Assembly (NCBI RefSeq): GCF_029254265.1
Contig: NZ_JAQWXX010000080.1
Coordinates: 1 to 63,618 of the forward strand
DNA: 63,618 nucleotides
Direction: 5' to 3'
Source: Algoriphagus sp.
GTDB lineage: Bacteria; Bacteroidota; Bacteroidia; Cytophagales; Cyclobacteriaceae
The number at the start of each line of letters is the position of its first letter. The first letter of the stretch is position 1. Positions 46,006 through 55,379 of the stretch are shown here, in pieces. A program made the position numbers and the translations under genes. The notes below the pieces were generated by a model. That model saw nothing but the letters and a program-made list of their open reading frames with translations. It made no database searches and was not told the DNA's origin.

Positions 46006-47394
46006 ATGAAAAATCAACGTAGAGACTTTCTAAAAAAGGCCTCTGGAAGTCTTGCTTTGGCCTCAATTGGTGCGGGGATCACAACCTCGGCTTCAGCGAA
46101 ATCTATAGAACTCCAATCTCAAATCAAGACCTCCGCCAACGATAAAATCCTTATTGGACTAATCGGTGCTGGAATCATCGGTCATTACGATACTGACACC
46201 GCATTATTAGTAGAAGGTGTAGAATTGGTTGCTGCCTGCGATCTGTATCAAGGTCGAATTGAATATGCAAAGGAAAAATGGGGCAAAGACCTATTTACTA
46301 CCATGGATTACCGAGAGCTGCTTGCACGTCCGGATATCGATGCAGTATTGATTTGCACTCCAGATCACTGGCATCAACGAATCGCTATTGATGCGATGAA
46401 AGCCGGAAAGCATGTCTATTGCGAAAAACCGATGGTACAGCGAATAGAAGACGGACAAGCAATCATCGACACACAAAAAGCTACCGGAAAAGTATTTCAA
46501 GTAGGAAGTCAGCGAGCAAGTTCGGTTGCAATTTTGGAAGCAAAAAAAGTCTTACAATCCGGCGCAATCGGAGACTTGACTTTCATTTCTGCCTATTGTG
46601 ATCGAACGGATTCAAATGGAGCTTGGAATTATTCAATACCAACAGACGCTAGTCCTGAGACAGTAGATTTTGACACCTTTTTGGGCTACGCTCCAAAGAT
46701 TCCTTTTGATGCCAAGCGCTTTTTCAGATGGAGAAATTACAAAGAGTATGGCACTGGAGCAGCTGGTGATTTGATCGTTCATCTACTCACATCTGTCCAT
46801 ACAATCACGGATTCTCATGGTCCAACAAAAATATTCAGCGCAGGTGATTTGAAATATTGGAAAGATGGTCGTGACGCCTACGATGTCATCAATGCCATTA
46901 TGACCTATCCAAAAAATGAAAGGCATGACTCCTTTCAGGTCACTACTAGAGTCAATCTTTGCGATGGAGAAGGAAAAGGTGAGTTTGGAATGAAATTCGT
47001 CGGAACTGATGGGGTAATCACGATTGGTTGGAATGATTTCACCGTAAAAACCCTAAAAAGAAATCCAATTCCAGGATATGGTGGATATGATTCCTTTACG
47101 AGTTTCTCTGCCAAAGAAAAGAAGGATTTTGAAAAGTGGTATAAGGAAACTTACGGTACGAGTAAAGGTGGTGGTTATTCCCAAAACGAACCAACTTCCT
47201 TTGAAGCTCCAAAGGGTTACGATGATAGATTAGACCACTTTATCGTTTTCTTCAATGGAATTCGTGAAGGATCTCCAATCTTAGAAGATGCCTCCTTTGG
47301 ACTTCGAACAGCAGCCCCTTCCCTAGCTTGCAATATGAGCATCGCACAGGAAAAACCGATTCTTTGGGATCCGGAAGGAATGAAGCTGATTTAA
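46006..47394 (+). CDS. Tat-exported Gfo/Idh/MocA family oxidoreductase
   Basis: This protein of about 462 aa is a second exported sugar/cyclitol dehydrogenase-like enzyme. The twin-arginine signal NQRRDFLKKASGSLALAS begins at ATG 46006; an upstream ATG at 45964 gives a 14-residue extension without signal character, so I prefer 46006. The Rossmann motif IGLIGAGIIGHYD lies near residue 47, and the conserved YCEKPMVQ near residue 140 marks the catalytic lysine. The body includes WRNYKEYGTGAAGDL. Substrate unknown. It differs clearly in sequence from the first Gfo/Idh protein in this window. Confidence 0.9.
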   Translation: MKNQRRDFLKKASGSLALASIGAGITTSASAKSIELQSQIKTSANDKILIGLIGAGIIGHYDTDTALLVEGVELVAACDLYQGRIEYAKEKWGKDLFTTMDYRELLARPDIDAVLICTPDHWHQRIAIDAMKAGKHVYCEKPMVQRIEDGQAIIDTQKATGKVFQVGSQRASSVAILEAKKVLQSGAIGDLTFISAYCDRTDSNGAWNYSIPTDASPETVDFDTFLGYAPKIPFDAKRFFRWRNYKEYGTGAAGDLIVHLLTSVHTITDSHGPTKIFSAGDLKYWKDGRDAYDVINAIMTYPKNERHDSFQVTTRVNLCDGEGKGEFGMKFVGTDGVITIGWNDFTVKTLKRNPIPGYGGYDSFTSFSAKEKKDFEKWYKETYGTSKGGGYSQNEPTSFEAPKGYDDRLDHFIVFFNGIREGSPILEDASFGLRTAAPSLACNMSIAQEKPILWDPEGMKLI

Positions 47395-47410
47395 TTAGAA
47401 AAAATGGAAA

Positions 47411-47450
47411 TTCGGCCAACTTGATTCAATTCAGATTGGCCGAACTTTTT
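47411..47450 (+). terminator. Rho-independent terminator
   Basis: Arms TTCGGCCAA (47411-47419) and TTGGCCGAA (47436-47444) with a 16-base loop, followed by CTTTTT. It isolates the metal cluster downstream. Confidence 0.75.
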
Positions 47451-47491
47451 ATCAGGTTTAGCGGGTTTGATAACTAGCTATTCGAAATAAA

Positions 47492-47590
47492 ATGTCTCAA
47501 GAAATTCATATCAAAAACATGGTCTGCCTGCGCTGCATTGCTGCTGTGGTAGACATTTTGGATGAGTGTAATTTATCTTATGGAAACTGA
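47492..47590 (+). pseudogene. Remnant of an HMA-like regulator N-terminus, or leader ORF
   Basis: A 32-codon frame reads MSQEIHIKNMVCLRCIAAVV and then stops at TGA 47588-47590. The IKNMVCxRCI motif is like the N-terminus of the CxxC-bearing AraC-type regulators common beside Bacteroidota copper genes. Here the remainder is missing: the frame runs directly into the copA start and overlaps it by 11 bases. I read it as a truncated gene left by a deletion, or alternatively a short translated leader coupled to copA. Comparison with relatives would decide. Confidence 0.5.
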
Positions 47591-49808
47591 AACTCAGCAG
47601 ATCACCAAACGAACTTTTCCAGTCACAGGCATGACCTGTGCAGCTTGTGCTTCCAGCGTAGAGACGATTCTTCAATATACGGATGGAGTGAAATCAGCAA
47701 ATGTGAACTTTGCGACCAACACTGTTCAGGTGGAATATTCTGATGAAATCAAGGCTGATGACCTAAATAATGCTTTAACAGCAATTGGTTATGGTCTGAT
47801 TATTTCCGATGAAAACACTTCCAAAGTAGTAGCCGAAGCCCAAGCAGAGGAATATCAAAAAATCAAACTCCGCACGATTTGGTCAGCTATTCTGACTGTG
47901 CCAGTGGTTGTGTTTGGAATGTTTTTTATGGATTGGGAACCCGGAAGATGGATTTCCTTGGTTTTGACGATACCAGTTTTATTCTATTTCGGTCAGTCTT
48001 TTTTTATAGGTGCATGGAAGCAAGCTAAGTTTCGAAAGGCCAATATGGATACTTTGGTCGCGCTGAGTACAGGAATCGCATTCTTATTTAGTTTAGCAAA
48101 TACCCTATTTCCTGAATTTTGGCTTTCAAGAGGTGTACAACCTCACGTGTATTATGAAGCGGCTACGGTAATTATCACTTTTATCACCTTAGGAAAACTG
48201 CTGGAAGCTCGTGCAAAATCGAATACTACCACAGCTCTGAAAAAGTTGATGGGGCTTCAGCCAAAAACCCTAAAAGCCAAAATTGATGGCAAGGAGCAGG
48301 AAATTCCGATCGAAGCTGTGCAAAAAGGCTATGAAATCATTGTGCGACCGGGAGAAAAAATCCCTGTTGATGGAAAGGTAATTTCCGGTCATTCCTTCGT
48401 GGATGAAAGTATGATTTCCGGAGAACCTTTGGCAGTCGAAAAGAAAGAAGGTGAAGTTGTATTTGCCGGAACAGTCAATCAGAAGGGCAGTTTTAGATTT
48501 ATCGCAGAAAAAGTAGGTAGCGAAACCCTCCTATCTCAAATTATTCAGCGCGTACAGGAAGCTCAGGGAAGTAAAGCTCCTGTTCAGAAACTCGTAGACA
48601 AGATTGCTGGAATCTTTGTCCCGGTGGTAATCTCAATTTCCATCCTGACTTTCGCAGTATGGATGCTAGTGGGTGGTGAGGATGCATTCACACATGCTTT
48701 GATGAATTCAATTGCTGTTCTGGTCATAGCTTGTCCCTGTGCCTTGGGATTGGCTACGCCAACAGCGATTATGGTTGGAGTAGGAAAAGGAGCTGAAAAT
48801 AATATCCTGATCAAGGATGCGGAAAGTCTGGAATTAGCACATAAAGTCAACGTGGTGATCTTGGATAAGACAGGGACAATTACCTCTGGTAAAACCAGTG
48901 TAACCAATCTGGAATGGACAACAGAAAGTGGAGAAGAGGATTTTGCGCCTATTTTGCTGGCTATTGAATCGGCTTCAGAGCACCCACTTGCTGAAGCGGT
49001 CGTTAAAACATTAACCGAGAAAAAAATCAGTCCGGCTACGATTCAGAGTTTTCAAAGCATCCCTGGAAATGGTGTAGAGGCTAAGTCGATATCAGGGGAT
49101 CAATACTATGTTGGTAACCAAAAATTACTTTCCGGTAAAGGGATTGAATTAGATTCAGAATCCCTACGCATAGCTGAGACTTGGAGAAATAAAGCCAAAA
49201 CAGTGGTTTTCTTTGCTGATGAATCAAAAGTGCTTGCTGTAATTGCCATCGCAGATACGATCAAACCAAGTTCAAAAGCTGCTATTGCAAGCTTGAAAAA
49301 AGAAGGAATTGAAGTTTATATGCTTACCGGAGATAATTCCCAAACTGCAAAAGCTGTAGCAGATCAAGTAGGATTGACAGATTTCAAAGCCGAGGTTTTA
49401 CCTTCTGATAAATCTGAATTCATCAAGAAATTGCAGGCAGAGGGAAAGATCGTTGCAATGGTTGGGGATGGAATCAATGATTCTGAAGCTTTGGCACAAG
49501 CAGATGTCAGTATTGCTATGGGGCATGGATCTGATATTGCGATGGATGTCGCCAAGATGACGATCATCTCTTCCGATCTTCAGGTAATCCCAAAGGCGTT
49601 CAACCTCTCTAAACTGACTGTAAACGGAATCCATCAGAATCTTTTCTGGGCCTTTACCTATAACCTTATTGGTATTCCAATCGCTGCCGGAATCCTTTAT
49701 CCGATCAACGGTTTCCTGTTGGATCCCATGATCGCCGGTGGCGCAATGGCTTTAAGTTCTGTGTCAGTAGTATTGAATAGTCTTCGTTTGAAGGGAAAAA
49801 CCTTATAA
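47580..49808 (+). CDS. copA: Copper-exporting P1B-type ATPase
   Basis: This 742-aa inner-membrane pump uses ATP to export Cu(I) from the cytoplasm. One N-terminal HMA domain carries [10 protein letters not shown] (residues 17-26). The transmembrane metal site CPC is in [16 protein letters not shown]. The phosphorylation motif is [10 protein letters not shown], the actuator loop is [11 protein letters not shown], the SEHPLAEAV motif binds ATP, and [14 protein letters not shown] closes the P-domain. I start at ATG 47580 rather than 47562, as the extra six residues add nothing recognisable. It overlaps the remnant ORF upstream. Confidence 0.95.
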   Translation: METETQQITKRTFPVTGMTCAACASSVETILQYTDGVKSANVNFATNTVQVEYSDEIKADDLNNALTAIGYGLIISDENTSKVVAEAQAEEYQKIKLRTIWSAILTVPVVVFGMFFMDWEPGRWISLVLTIPVLFYFGQSFFIGAWKQAKFRKANMDTLVALSTGIAFLFSLANTLFPEFWLSRGVQPHVYYEAATVIITFITLGKLLEARAKSNTTTALKKLMGLQPKTLKAKIDGKEQEIPIEAVQKGYEIIVRPGEKIPVDGKVISGHSFVDESMISGEPLAVEKKEGEVVFAGTVNQKGSFRFIAEKVGSETLLSQIIQRVQEAQGSKAPVQKLVDKIAGIFVPVVISISILTFAVWMLVGGEDAFTHALMNSIAVLVIACPCALGLATPTAIMVGVGKGAENNILIKDAESLELAHKVNVVILDKTGTITSGKTSVTNLEWTTESGEEDFAPILLAIESASEHPLAEAVVKTLTEKKISPATIQSFQSIPGNGVEAKSISGDQYYVGNQKLLSGKGIELDSESLRIAETWRNKAKTVVFFADESKVLAVIAIADTIKPSSKAAIASLKKEGIEVYMLTGDNSQTAKAVADQVGLTDFKAEVLPSDKSEFIKKLQAEGKIVAMVGDGINDSEALAQADVSIAMGHGSDIAMDVAKMTIISSDLQVIPKAFNLSKLTVNGIHQNLFWAFTYNLIGIPIAAGILYPINGFLLDPMIAGGAMALSSVSVVLNSLRLKGKTL

Positions 49809-49821
49809 TTGATAATTTTAA

Positions 49822-49948
49822 ATACGCTTCGCGAAATACTAAAATGAAATACGCTTTGCGAAATACTGGAATGAAATACGCTTCGCGAAATACTAAAATG
49901 AAATACGCTGCGCGAAATAGACTAAGTGATATACGCTTCGCGAAATAG
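49822..49948. repeat. Tandem 27-base repeats (five copies)
   Basis: Five near-identical units begin at 49822, 49849, 49876, 49903 and 49931, with period 27, 27, 27 and 28 bases. The core of each unit is ATACGCTTCGCGAAATA, which contains the palindrome TTCGCGAA. Single-base variants are seen (CTTTGCG in copy 2, CTGCGCG in copy 4). The array lies just after copA. It is likely an intergenic repeat family. Confidence 0.85.
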
Positions 49949-49979
49949 GGTCTAAGCAATTTTTGGGGTTTTCTATTTC

Positions 49980-50000
49980 AACTCCTAAGGAGTTTTATTT
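49980..50000 (+). terminator. Weak hairpin terminator after copA
   Basis: Arms AACTCC (49980-49985) and GGAGTT (49989-49994) with a TAA loop, then TTTATTT. The stem is short, so it may be only a partial terminator. Confidence 0.4.
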
Positions 50001-50082
50001 CGATCGTATTTCTACAGTATTTCAATCTTATTTCTACTTATCACCTTAAAACCTTTCAACTTTACAACCTTAGAAACCAAAC

Positions 50083-50178
50083 ATGAAATCGAGCATGACT
50101 AAAAAGTCACACACTGGGATGATTATAAGCCTTGAGAGATTCCATATGACCGTTGAAAAACAAATTATAAACAGATGA
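50083..50178 (+). CDS. Possible 31-aa leader ORF coupled to the HMA chaperone
   Basis: A 31-codon frame starting at ATG 50083 (MKSSMTKKSHTGMIISLERF...) ends at TGA 50176-50178, overlapping the chaperone's ATG at 50175 as ATGA. That junction is typical of translational coupling. No family is recognised. It may be a leader or chance. Confidence 0.3.
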   Translation: MKSSMTKKSHTGMIISLERFHMTVEKQIINR

Positions 50179-50384
50179 AAACACAAAAATTCAAAACCAA
50201 CATCAACTGCGGCAATTGCCTAGCAAAGGTCACTCCTATTCTCAATGCCGAGCCACGGGTCAAATCCTGGGAAGTAGATTTGAAAAGTGAAGATCGAATT
50301 CTAACTATAGAATCCGAAGACATGAGTGCTGAAGATGTATTCAAAACTGTAATCAAAGCTGGTTTTATCGCTAAACCAGAGTAG
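50175..50384 (+). CDS. HMA-domain metal chaperone (CopZ-like)
   Basis: This 69-aa protein is a single HMA domain of the ferredoxin-like fold. Its metal-binding motif is NCGNC (CxxC) within FKTNINCGNCLAKVTP at residues 6-21. It would carry Cu(I) to CopA or to a regulator. The usual MxCxxC is changed to INCGNC, lacking the Met. It lies in the copper cluster, between copA and the CHY zinc-finger gene. Confidence 0.85.
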   Translation: MKTQKFKTNINCGNCLAKVTPILNAEPRVKSWEVDLKSEDRILTIESEDMSAEDVFKTVIKAGFIAKPE

Positions 50385-50403
50385 TTTTGAGCAAATTTCA
50401 CCT

Positions 50404-50901
50404 ATGAAAGCGCCACTCTTTTTCTTCTTGATCCTTTTCTCAGGACAAGTTCTAGCCCAGTCTTTGCCGCTTTTACCAGTGGTTCGATCTGAGATCAAAG
50501 GCATTAATATCTATGGCAAGCCGGTTGATCAGCAGACCCGCTGTCAGCATTGGCATTCGGATTTGGATATTATCGCAATCAAATTTCATTGCTGCGATAA
50601 GTATTATCCTTGCTTCAGTTGTCATGAGGAAACAGCCGATCATCAGCCTTCCGTCTGGCCAAAAGCTGAATTTGATACCAAAGCGATCCTTTGTGGGGTA
50701 TGTGGAACAGAGTTGAGCATTACAGACTATCAGAACTCTAACAATACTTGTCCAAATTGTAAATCTGCTTTCAATCCCGGATGTAGCAAACATTACCACT
50801 TGTATTTTGAAACAGAAGTGCAGTTGCCAGTCAACAGTCCACAGACGATAGTCGACAGCCATTTGAAATTAGTTCAAGGGACTGAAGTTGGTAAAAATTA
50901 G
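50404..50901 (+). CDS. CHY zinc-finger protein with signal peptide
   Basis: This 165-aa protein has a CHY-type zinc finger: QQTRCQHWHSDLDIIAIKFH (about 42-61), CCDKYYPCFSCHEE, then LCGVCGTELS and CPNCKSAFNPGCSKHYH. The family normally lacks a signal peptide, but here residues 1-19 (MKAPLFFFLILFSGQVLAQ) look like a Sec signal with cleavage after LAQ. The C-terminus (about 138-165) is encoded by sequence like the intergenic CAGT-type filler, so it may be read-through. Metal binding by the cysteines and histidines is expected. Its role in this copper cluster is unknown. Confidence 0.75.
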   Translation: MKAPLFFFLILFSGQVLAQSLPLLPVVRSEIKGINIYGKPVDQQTRCQHWHSDLDIIAIKFHCCDKYYPCFSCHEETADHQPSVWPKAEFDTKAILCGVCGTELSITDYQNSNNTCPNCKSAFNPGCSKHYHLYFETEVQLPVNSPQTIVDSHLKLVQGTEVGKN

Positions 50902-51056
50902 AAATGATTCAGATTGAAATGTTCTCACTCGTAAAGGCATGCTAGTAGGTTGTGGATCGTGGTCTGTTGACATTTCATCTACCAATCGACATCGGACATC
51001 TAGCACCAAACATTCCATATCCAACTCTTTCCCAATAATTCCGTAAGTTTGAACTG

Positions 51057-51473
51057 TTGAAAAAGATTCTTTCCATAGCGTTTTCTCTTCTGATCCTCCT
51101 CAGCAATGTTGGATTAGCCAAAACTATTCATCTCTGCATGGGTACTGAGATGGAGAGCGCAATTGGATTTTCAACCACTGAGATCGAGTGCGAGATGGCT
51201 AAAAAGAAGCCTAACTGTCATTCTGAACCAGAATCTTCTTCGCACGAAGAAAATGATTGCTGTGATGAGCAGTTTGAGTTATTGGTTTTAGACCAAGATC
51301 TTCAGAAGGCTCAAATAGCCTTGGATTACTCACCTGAGTTTGTGGTTTCTCTGGTTTATACCTTCTTGGGTATTTCTTTTTTCCCAATTGAAAACCATAC
51401 TAATTACCAAGATTACCCTCCCCCTATTCTGAGGCAAGACCTCCAAGTACTTCACCAATCCTTCTTAATTTAA
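51057..51473 (+). CDS. HYC_CC_PP family protein
   Basis: This 138-aa exported protein has a signal peptide (residues 1-21), a HLCMG motif, a mid-region NDCCDEQ pair of cysteines, and a C-terminal YPPPIL. This spacing of HxC, CC and PPP fits the HYC_CC_PP family, often next to metal-efflux genes in Bacteroidota. The start is TTG at 51057, directly followed by KKILS. The Cys/His residues suggest metal binding, by inference. It precedes the cus operon by about 93 bases. Confidence 0.72.
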   Translation: MKKILSIAFSLLILLSNVGLAKTIHLCMGTEMESAIGFSTTEIECEMAKKKPNCHSEPESSSHEENDCCDEQFELLVLDQDLQKAQIALDYSPEFVVSLVYTFLGISFFPIENHTNYQDYPPPILRQDLQVLHQSFLI

Positions 51474-51566
51474 TCTTTCCGGTAGCCCAATTCAGCTGAG
51501 TTGGGAGAATAAGCTTTTGCCTGTTTGGGCAAAGGATTCTTTCTATTTCGTTTACCGGATCTGATT

Positions 51567-54500
51567 ATGCTAAATAAAATCATCAAGTTTTTTCTTGAAA
51601 ACAAACTAGTCACTGTACTCTTACTCCTGCTTATCATAGCTTGGGGAGTAGTGACAGCTCCATTCAATTGGGATACAGGATTTCTCCCAAGAGATCCTGT
51701 GCCAGTGGATGCCATTCCCGATATCGGAGAAAATCAACAAATCGTCTTTACAGAATGGATGGGACGATCCCCACAGGATGTGGAAGATCAAATTACCTAT
51801 CCACTCACCACTTCGCTTTTGGGTTTGCCAGGGGTGAAAAGTGTCAGAAGTAGTTCGGCATTTGGCTTCTCCAGTATCTACATCATTTTTGATGAGGACA
51901 CCGAATTCTACTGGAGCCGATCTCGGGTGCTTGAAAAGCTCAATTCCCTCCCATCAGGATTATTACCGGAAGATGTGCAACCCAAACTCGGACCAGATGC
52001 CACCGCGCTTGGTCAGGTATTTTGGTACACACTGGAAGGTAGGGATGCAGATGGAAATCCTGCTGGAGGCTGGGATTTGCATGAATTGAGAACGATTCAG
52101 GATTACTATGTTCGTTATTCTTTGACAGCTGTTGAAGGTGTCTCTGAGGTAGCTTCGGTCGGTGGTTATGTCAAGGAATACCAAGTGGACGTAGATCCTG
52201 CTGCTTTGAAAGCAAATGGAGTAACTCTGATGGATGTGATGCAGGCGGTTCGAAAAAGTAATCTGGACGTCAGTGCCAATACCATCGAAGTCAATAGAGT
52301 AGATTACTTCGTGCGAGGTCTTGGCTATGTGGAAGAACTCTCGGATCTGGATATGGCCGTGGTCAAAGTCACCAACAATGTCCCGATTCGAATCAAGGAT
52401 ATCGCCAAAGTCAACATCGGTCCACAGGTCCGAAATATGGGCGGAATCTTGGATAAATCAGGCGCTGAAGCCGTGGGTGGAGTAGTCATCGCCAGATATG
52501 GAGACAATCCGCTGGCTGTAATTCAAGGTGTAAAAGCTGAAATCGAAAAACTTTCTGAAGGCTTACCTTCCAAAACCTTAGCAGATGGTCGGGTTTCAAA
52601 AGTTACCATCGTGCCTTTCTACGATAGATCTGGTTTGATTTTCGAAACACTTGGCACCCTTTACGAAGCCATTTCACTCCAAATCCTAATCACCATTATT
52701 GTGATCGTGGTAATGGTTTCGAATCTCCGAGCATCATTCCTGATTTCTGCGTTATTGCCTTTGGCAGTGCTGATGTGCTTCATCTTCATGAAATACTTCG
52801 GCGTGGATGCCAATATTGTAGCGCTTTCAGGTATCGCCATTGCGATTGGAACCATGGTGGATTTGGGAATAATTCTCAATGAGAATGTCCTCCGCCATTT
52901 GGAAGATGCTCCTGAAGGTCAGTCTAAATTGAAAACGATTTACTTGGCAACAACCGAAGTTGCCTCAGCTATTCTTACTGCGGTCAGTACGACTATTGTC
53001 AGCTTTCTACCTGTATTCACACTTCAAGCTGCCGAAGGAAAGCTCTTTGGACCTTTGGCTTACACCAAATCTTTTGCACTGATTTCAGCATTGATCTTTA
53101 CATTATTGATCATGCCGGCCTTTTCACATTGGATTTTTTCCCTGAAAAGTGCCAGTAAACAAAGAAGCCTTTACTTGAACATCGCCTTGGTAGTTCTTGG
53201 CCCAATCATCGCTTTTACAGTTTGGGCATGGGCTGGCTGGGTTTTGTTTGCCTTTGGCGTAGCTAATTTGCTGATCAACTATTATCCAGAGCGGGTTGGG
53301 AAATATCAGGATTATATCCGCGTAGGCATCACAGTGATTGCAATTTCCTGGTTGCTGACTATTAAATGGCTCCCTCTAGGTGTTTCCAATAGCCTTTTTT
53401 CCAACTTCTTATTTATTGGATTAATCATCGGTTTAGTCTTAGGCGCCTTCACGATTTTTCTTCGCTACTATCCCCAAATCCTCCTTTGGTGCCTCAATAA
53501 CAAAGGAAAATTCCTGATCCTTCCGATTGTTATTCTGCTTCTTGGGGTAAATGTCTGGCTTGGATTTGACCGAGTTTTCGGAGTAGTTTCAAATGCTTCA
53601 GATAAAATTGGCTGGAATCTTCGATCCACCAGCTTTTGGTCTGGCTTGAGCCATAGCTTCCCCGGCCTAGGGAAAGAATTTATGCCTTCGCTAAATGAAG
53701 GTTCTTTTCTCTTGATGCCGACGACTATGCCGCATTCCGGAATGGCGGAAAATCGGGAAGTCCTTCAAAAATTAGATATGCTGGTAACAGCAATTCCAGA
53801 AGTTGATTTGGTAGTAGGAAAGGCTGGCCGGGCAGAAACTGCCATTGATCCAGCACCGATTTCCATGTTTGAAAATACCATAAACTACAAATCTGAATAC
53901 GCCACAGATGCTGACGGAAATAGACTTCGATATAAGGTCAATTCAGATGGTTTCTATGAATTGAAATCGGGTGATTTCTATGATCCAAGCCTGAATACGC
54001 CTAATAAAGTCAAGTCTTCCGACTTGATTCCAGATGACAATGGGGAATATTTTCGTCAGTGGCGATCTCAAATCAAATCTCCTGATGATATCTGGGAAGA
54101 AATTATCGGAGTCATCAATATCCCAGGAGTCACCTCTTCCCCTAAGCTTCAACCGATCGAGACAAGATTGGTGATGCTTCAAACTGGTATGCGAGCTCCG
54201 ATGGGAATCAAAGTATATGGCCCTGATCTTCAAACCATCGAGGAATTTGGGATGAAGCTGGAAGGATACCTCAAGGAAGTTCCTTCAGTGAAGAAAGAGG
54301 CTGTCTTTGCCGATCGAATTGTAGGCAAACCTTACCTCGAACTCGATATCGATCGTGAGCAAATTTCCCGATACGGAATGAATGTCGTGGACGTGCAGGA
54401 CTTTATCGAAACGGCAATCGGTGGCATGAAACTCAGTACGACTGTCGAAGGTCGAGAGCGATTCCCGATTCGTGTACGCTATGCACGTGAGTTCCGCGAC

Positions 54501-55379
54501 GATCCTGCGGCAATCGCAAGCATCCAAGTACCGACACCACTTGGAAGCTATATTCCTTTGGGACAATTGGCCAATATCACCTATAGAGCAGGACCGGATA
54601 TGATTCGGGCAGAAAATAGCTTTCTCGTGGGTTATGTGCTACTGGATAAAATGCCAGGATTTGCAGAGGTAACGGTCGTTGAGGATGCGCAGCGCTACCT
54701 GAAAAGTAAGATTGATTCCGGTGAATTGGTCGTGCCAGCTGGGGTTCGTTATGTCTTCTCGGGTTCCTATGAAAATCAATTACGTGCAGAGCAGCGATTG
54801 GCGATTGTTGTTCCACTCTGTCTGATCGCGATTTTCCTGATTCTCTATTTCCAGTTCAAATCCATTTCCACCACTGTATTTGTATTCTCAGGGATCGCAA
54901 TGGCTTTTTCCGGAGGATTCTTGATGCTCTGGTTTTATGGACAGGATTGGTTTCTCAACTTCTCTTTTATGGGAACAGAGATGCGGGATCTCTTTCAGAT
55001 GAAAACCTACAACTTGAGTGTGGCAGTTTGGGTAGGATTTATCGCCCTGTTCGGAATCGCTACGGATGATGGTGTGGTTGTCGCTTCTTATTTGAAGCAA
55101 AGCTTCGAATCCAATAGTCCCGAAACGGTGAAGGAGATCAGAGAAGCCGTCTTAGAAGCCGGTAAAAAGCGAGTGCTTCCTTGTCTGATGACCACCGCCA
55201 CTACCCTACTGGCTTTGATCCCAGTACTCTCTTCCTCAGGTCGAGGTTCCGATATTATGATTCCTATGGCGATTCCTTCTTTTGGAGGAATGACCATCGA
55301 ATTGATCACTCTTTTCCTTGTCCCAGTGCTCTATAGCTGGTGGGCTGAGCGGAAATTAAATAAGAAAAAAAATGACTAA
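51567..55379 (+). CDS. cusA: Heavy-metal RND efflux permease (CusA/CzcA)
   Basis: This protein of about 1270 aa is the inner-membrane proton-driven pump of a Cu(I)/Ag(I)- or divalent-metal efflux complex. It has twelve predicted helices and two large periplasmic loops. Conserved RND stretches are GRSPQDVEDQITYPL near residue 60, GIAIAIGTMVDLGIILNENV (helix 4) and GIATDDGVVVASYLK (helix 10). The length exceeds E. coli CusA by over 200 residues, with extra segments in the middle helices and periplasmic loop (about 770-850). I start at ATG 51567, which gives a first helix MLNKIIKFFLENKLVTVLL. An earlier codon at 51525 has no support. Its stop overlaps the start of cusC by eight bases. Confidence 0.92.
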   Translation: MLNKIIKFFLENKLVTVLLLLLIIAWGVVTAPFNWDTGFLPRDPVPVDAIPDIGENQQIVFTEWMGRSPQDVEDQITYPLTTSLLGLPGVKSVRSSSAFGFSSIYIIFDEDTEFYWSRSRVLEKLNSLPSGLLPEDVQPKLGPDATALGQVFWYTLEGRDADGNPAGGWDLHELRTIQDYYVRYSLTAVEGVSEVASVGGYVKEYQVDVDPAALKANGVTLMDVMQAVRKSNLDVSANTIEVNRVDYFVRGLGYVEELSDLDMAVVKVTNNVPIRIKDIAKVNIGPQVRNMGGILDKSGAEAVGGVVIARYGDNPLAVIQGVKAEIEKLSEGLPSKTLADGRVSKVTIVPFYDRSGLIFETLGTLYEAISLQILITIIVIVVMVSNLRASFLISALLPLAVLMCFIFMKYFGVDANIVALSGIAIAIGTMVDLGIILNENVLRHLEDAPEGQSKLKTIYLATTEVASAILTAVSTTIVSFLPVFTLQAAEGKLFGPLAYTKSFALISALIFTLLIMPAFSHWIFSLKSASKQRSLYLNIALVVLGPIIAFTVWAWAGWVLFAFGVANLLINYYPERVGKYQDYIRVGITVIAISWLLTIKWLPLGVSNSLFSNFLFIGLIIGLVLGAFTIFLRYYPQILLWCLNNKGKFLILPIVILLLGVNVWLGFDRVFGVVSNASDKIGWNLRSTSFWSGLSHSFPGLGKEFMPSLNEGSFLLMPTTMPHSGMAENREVLQKLDMLVTAIPEVDLVVGKAGRAETAIDPAPISMFENTINYKSEYATDADGNRLRYKVNSDGFYELKSGDFYDPSLNTPNKVKSSDLIPDDNGEYFRQWRSQIKSPDDIWEEIIGVINIPGVTSSPKLQPIETRLVMLQTGMRAPMGIKVYGPDLQTIEEFGMKLEGYLKEVPSVKKEAVFADRIVGKPYLELDIDREQISRYGMNVVDVQDFIETAIGGMKLSTTVEGRERFPIRVRYAREFRDDPAAIASIQVPTPLGSYIPLGQLANITYRAGPDMIRAENSFLVGYVLLDKMPGFAEVTVVEDAQRYLKSKIDSGELVVPAGVRYVFSGSYENQLRAEQRLAIVVPLCLIAIFLILYFQFKSISTTVFVFSGIAMAFSGGFLMLWFYGQDWFLNFSFMGTEMRDLFQMKTYNLSVAVWVGFIALFGIATDDGVVVASYLKQSFESNSPETVKEIREAVLEAGKKRVLPCLMTTATTLLALIPVLSSSGRGSDIMIPMAIPSFGGMTIELITLFLVPVLYSWWAERKLNKKKND

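Noticed and set aside
47562..47579. copA start at ATG 47562
   Set aside because: The extra six residues (MSVIYL) have no support, and ATG 47580 directly precedes the METETQQ leader that leads into the HMA domain.
49705..49959. Minus-strand ORF across the 27-base repeat array
   Set aside because: Its residues merely repeat the tandem DNA unit (YFILVFREA-type) and run into copA on the other strand; it is a repeat artefact.
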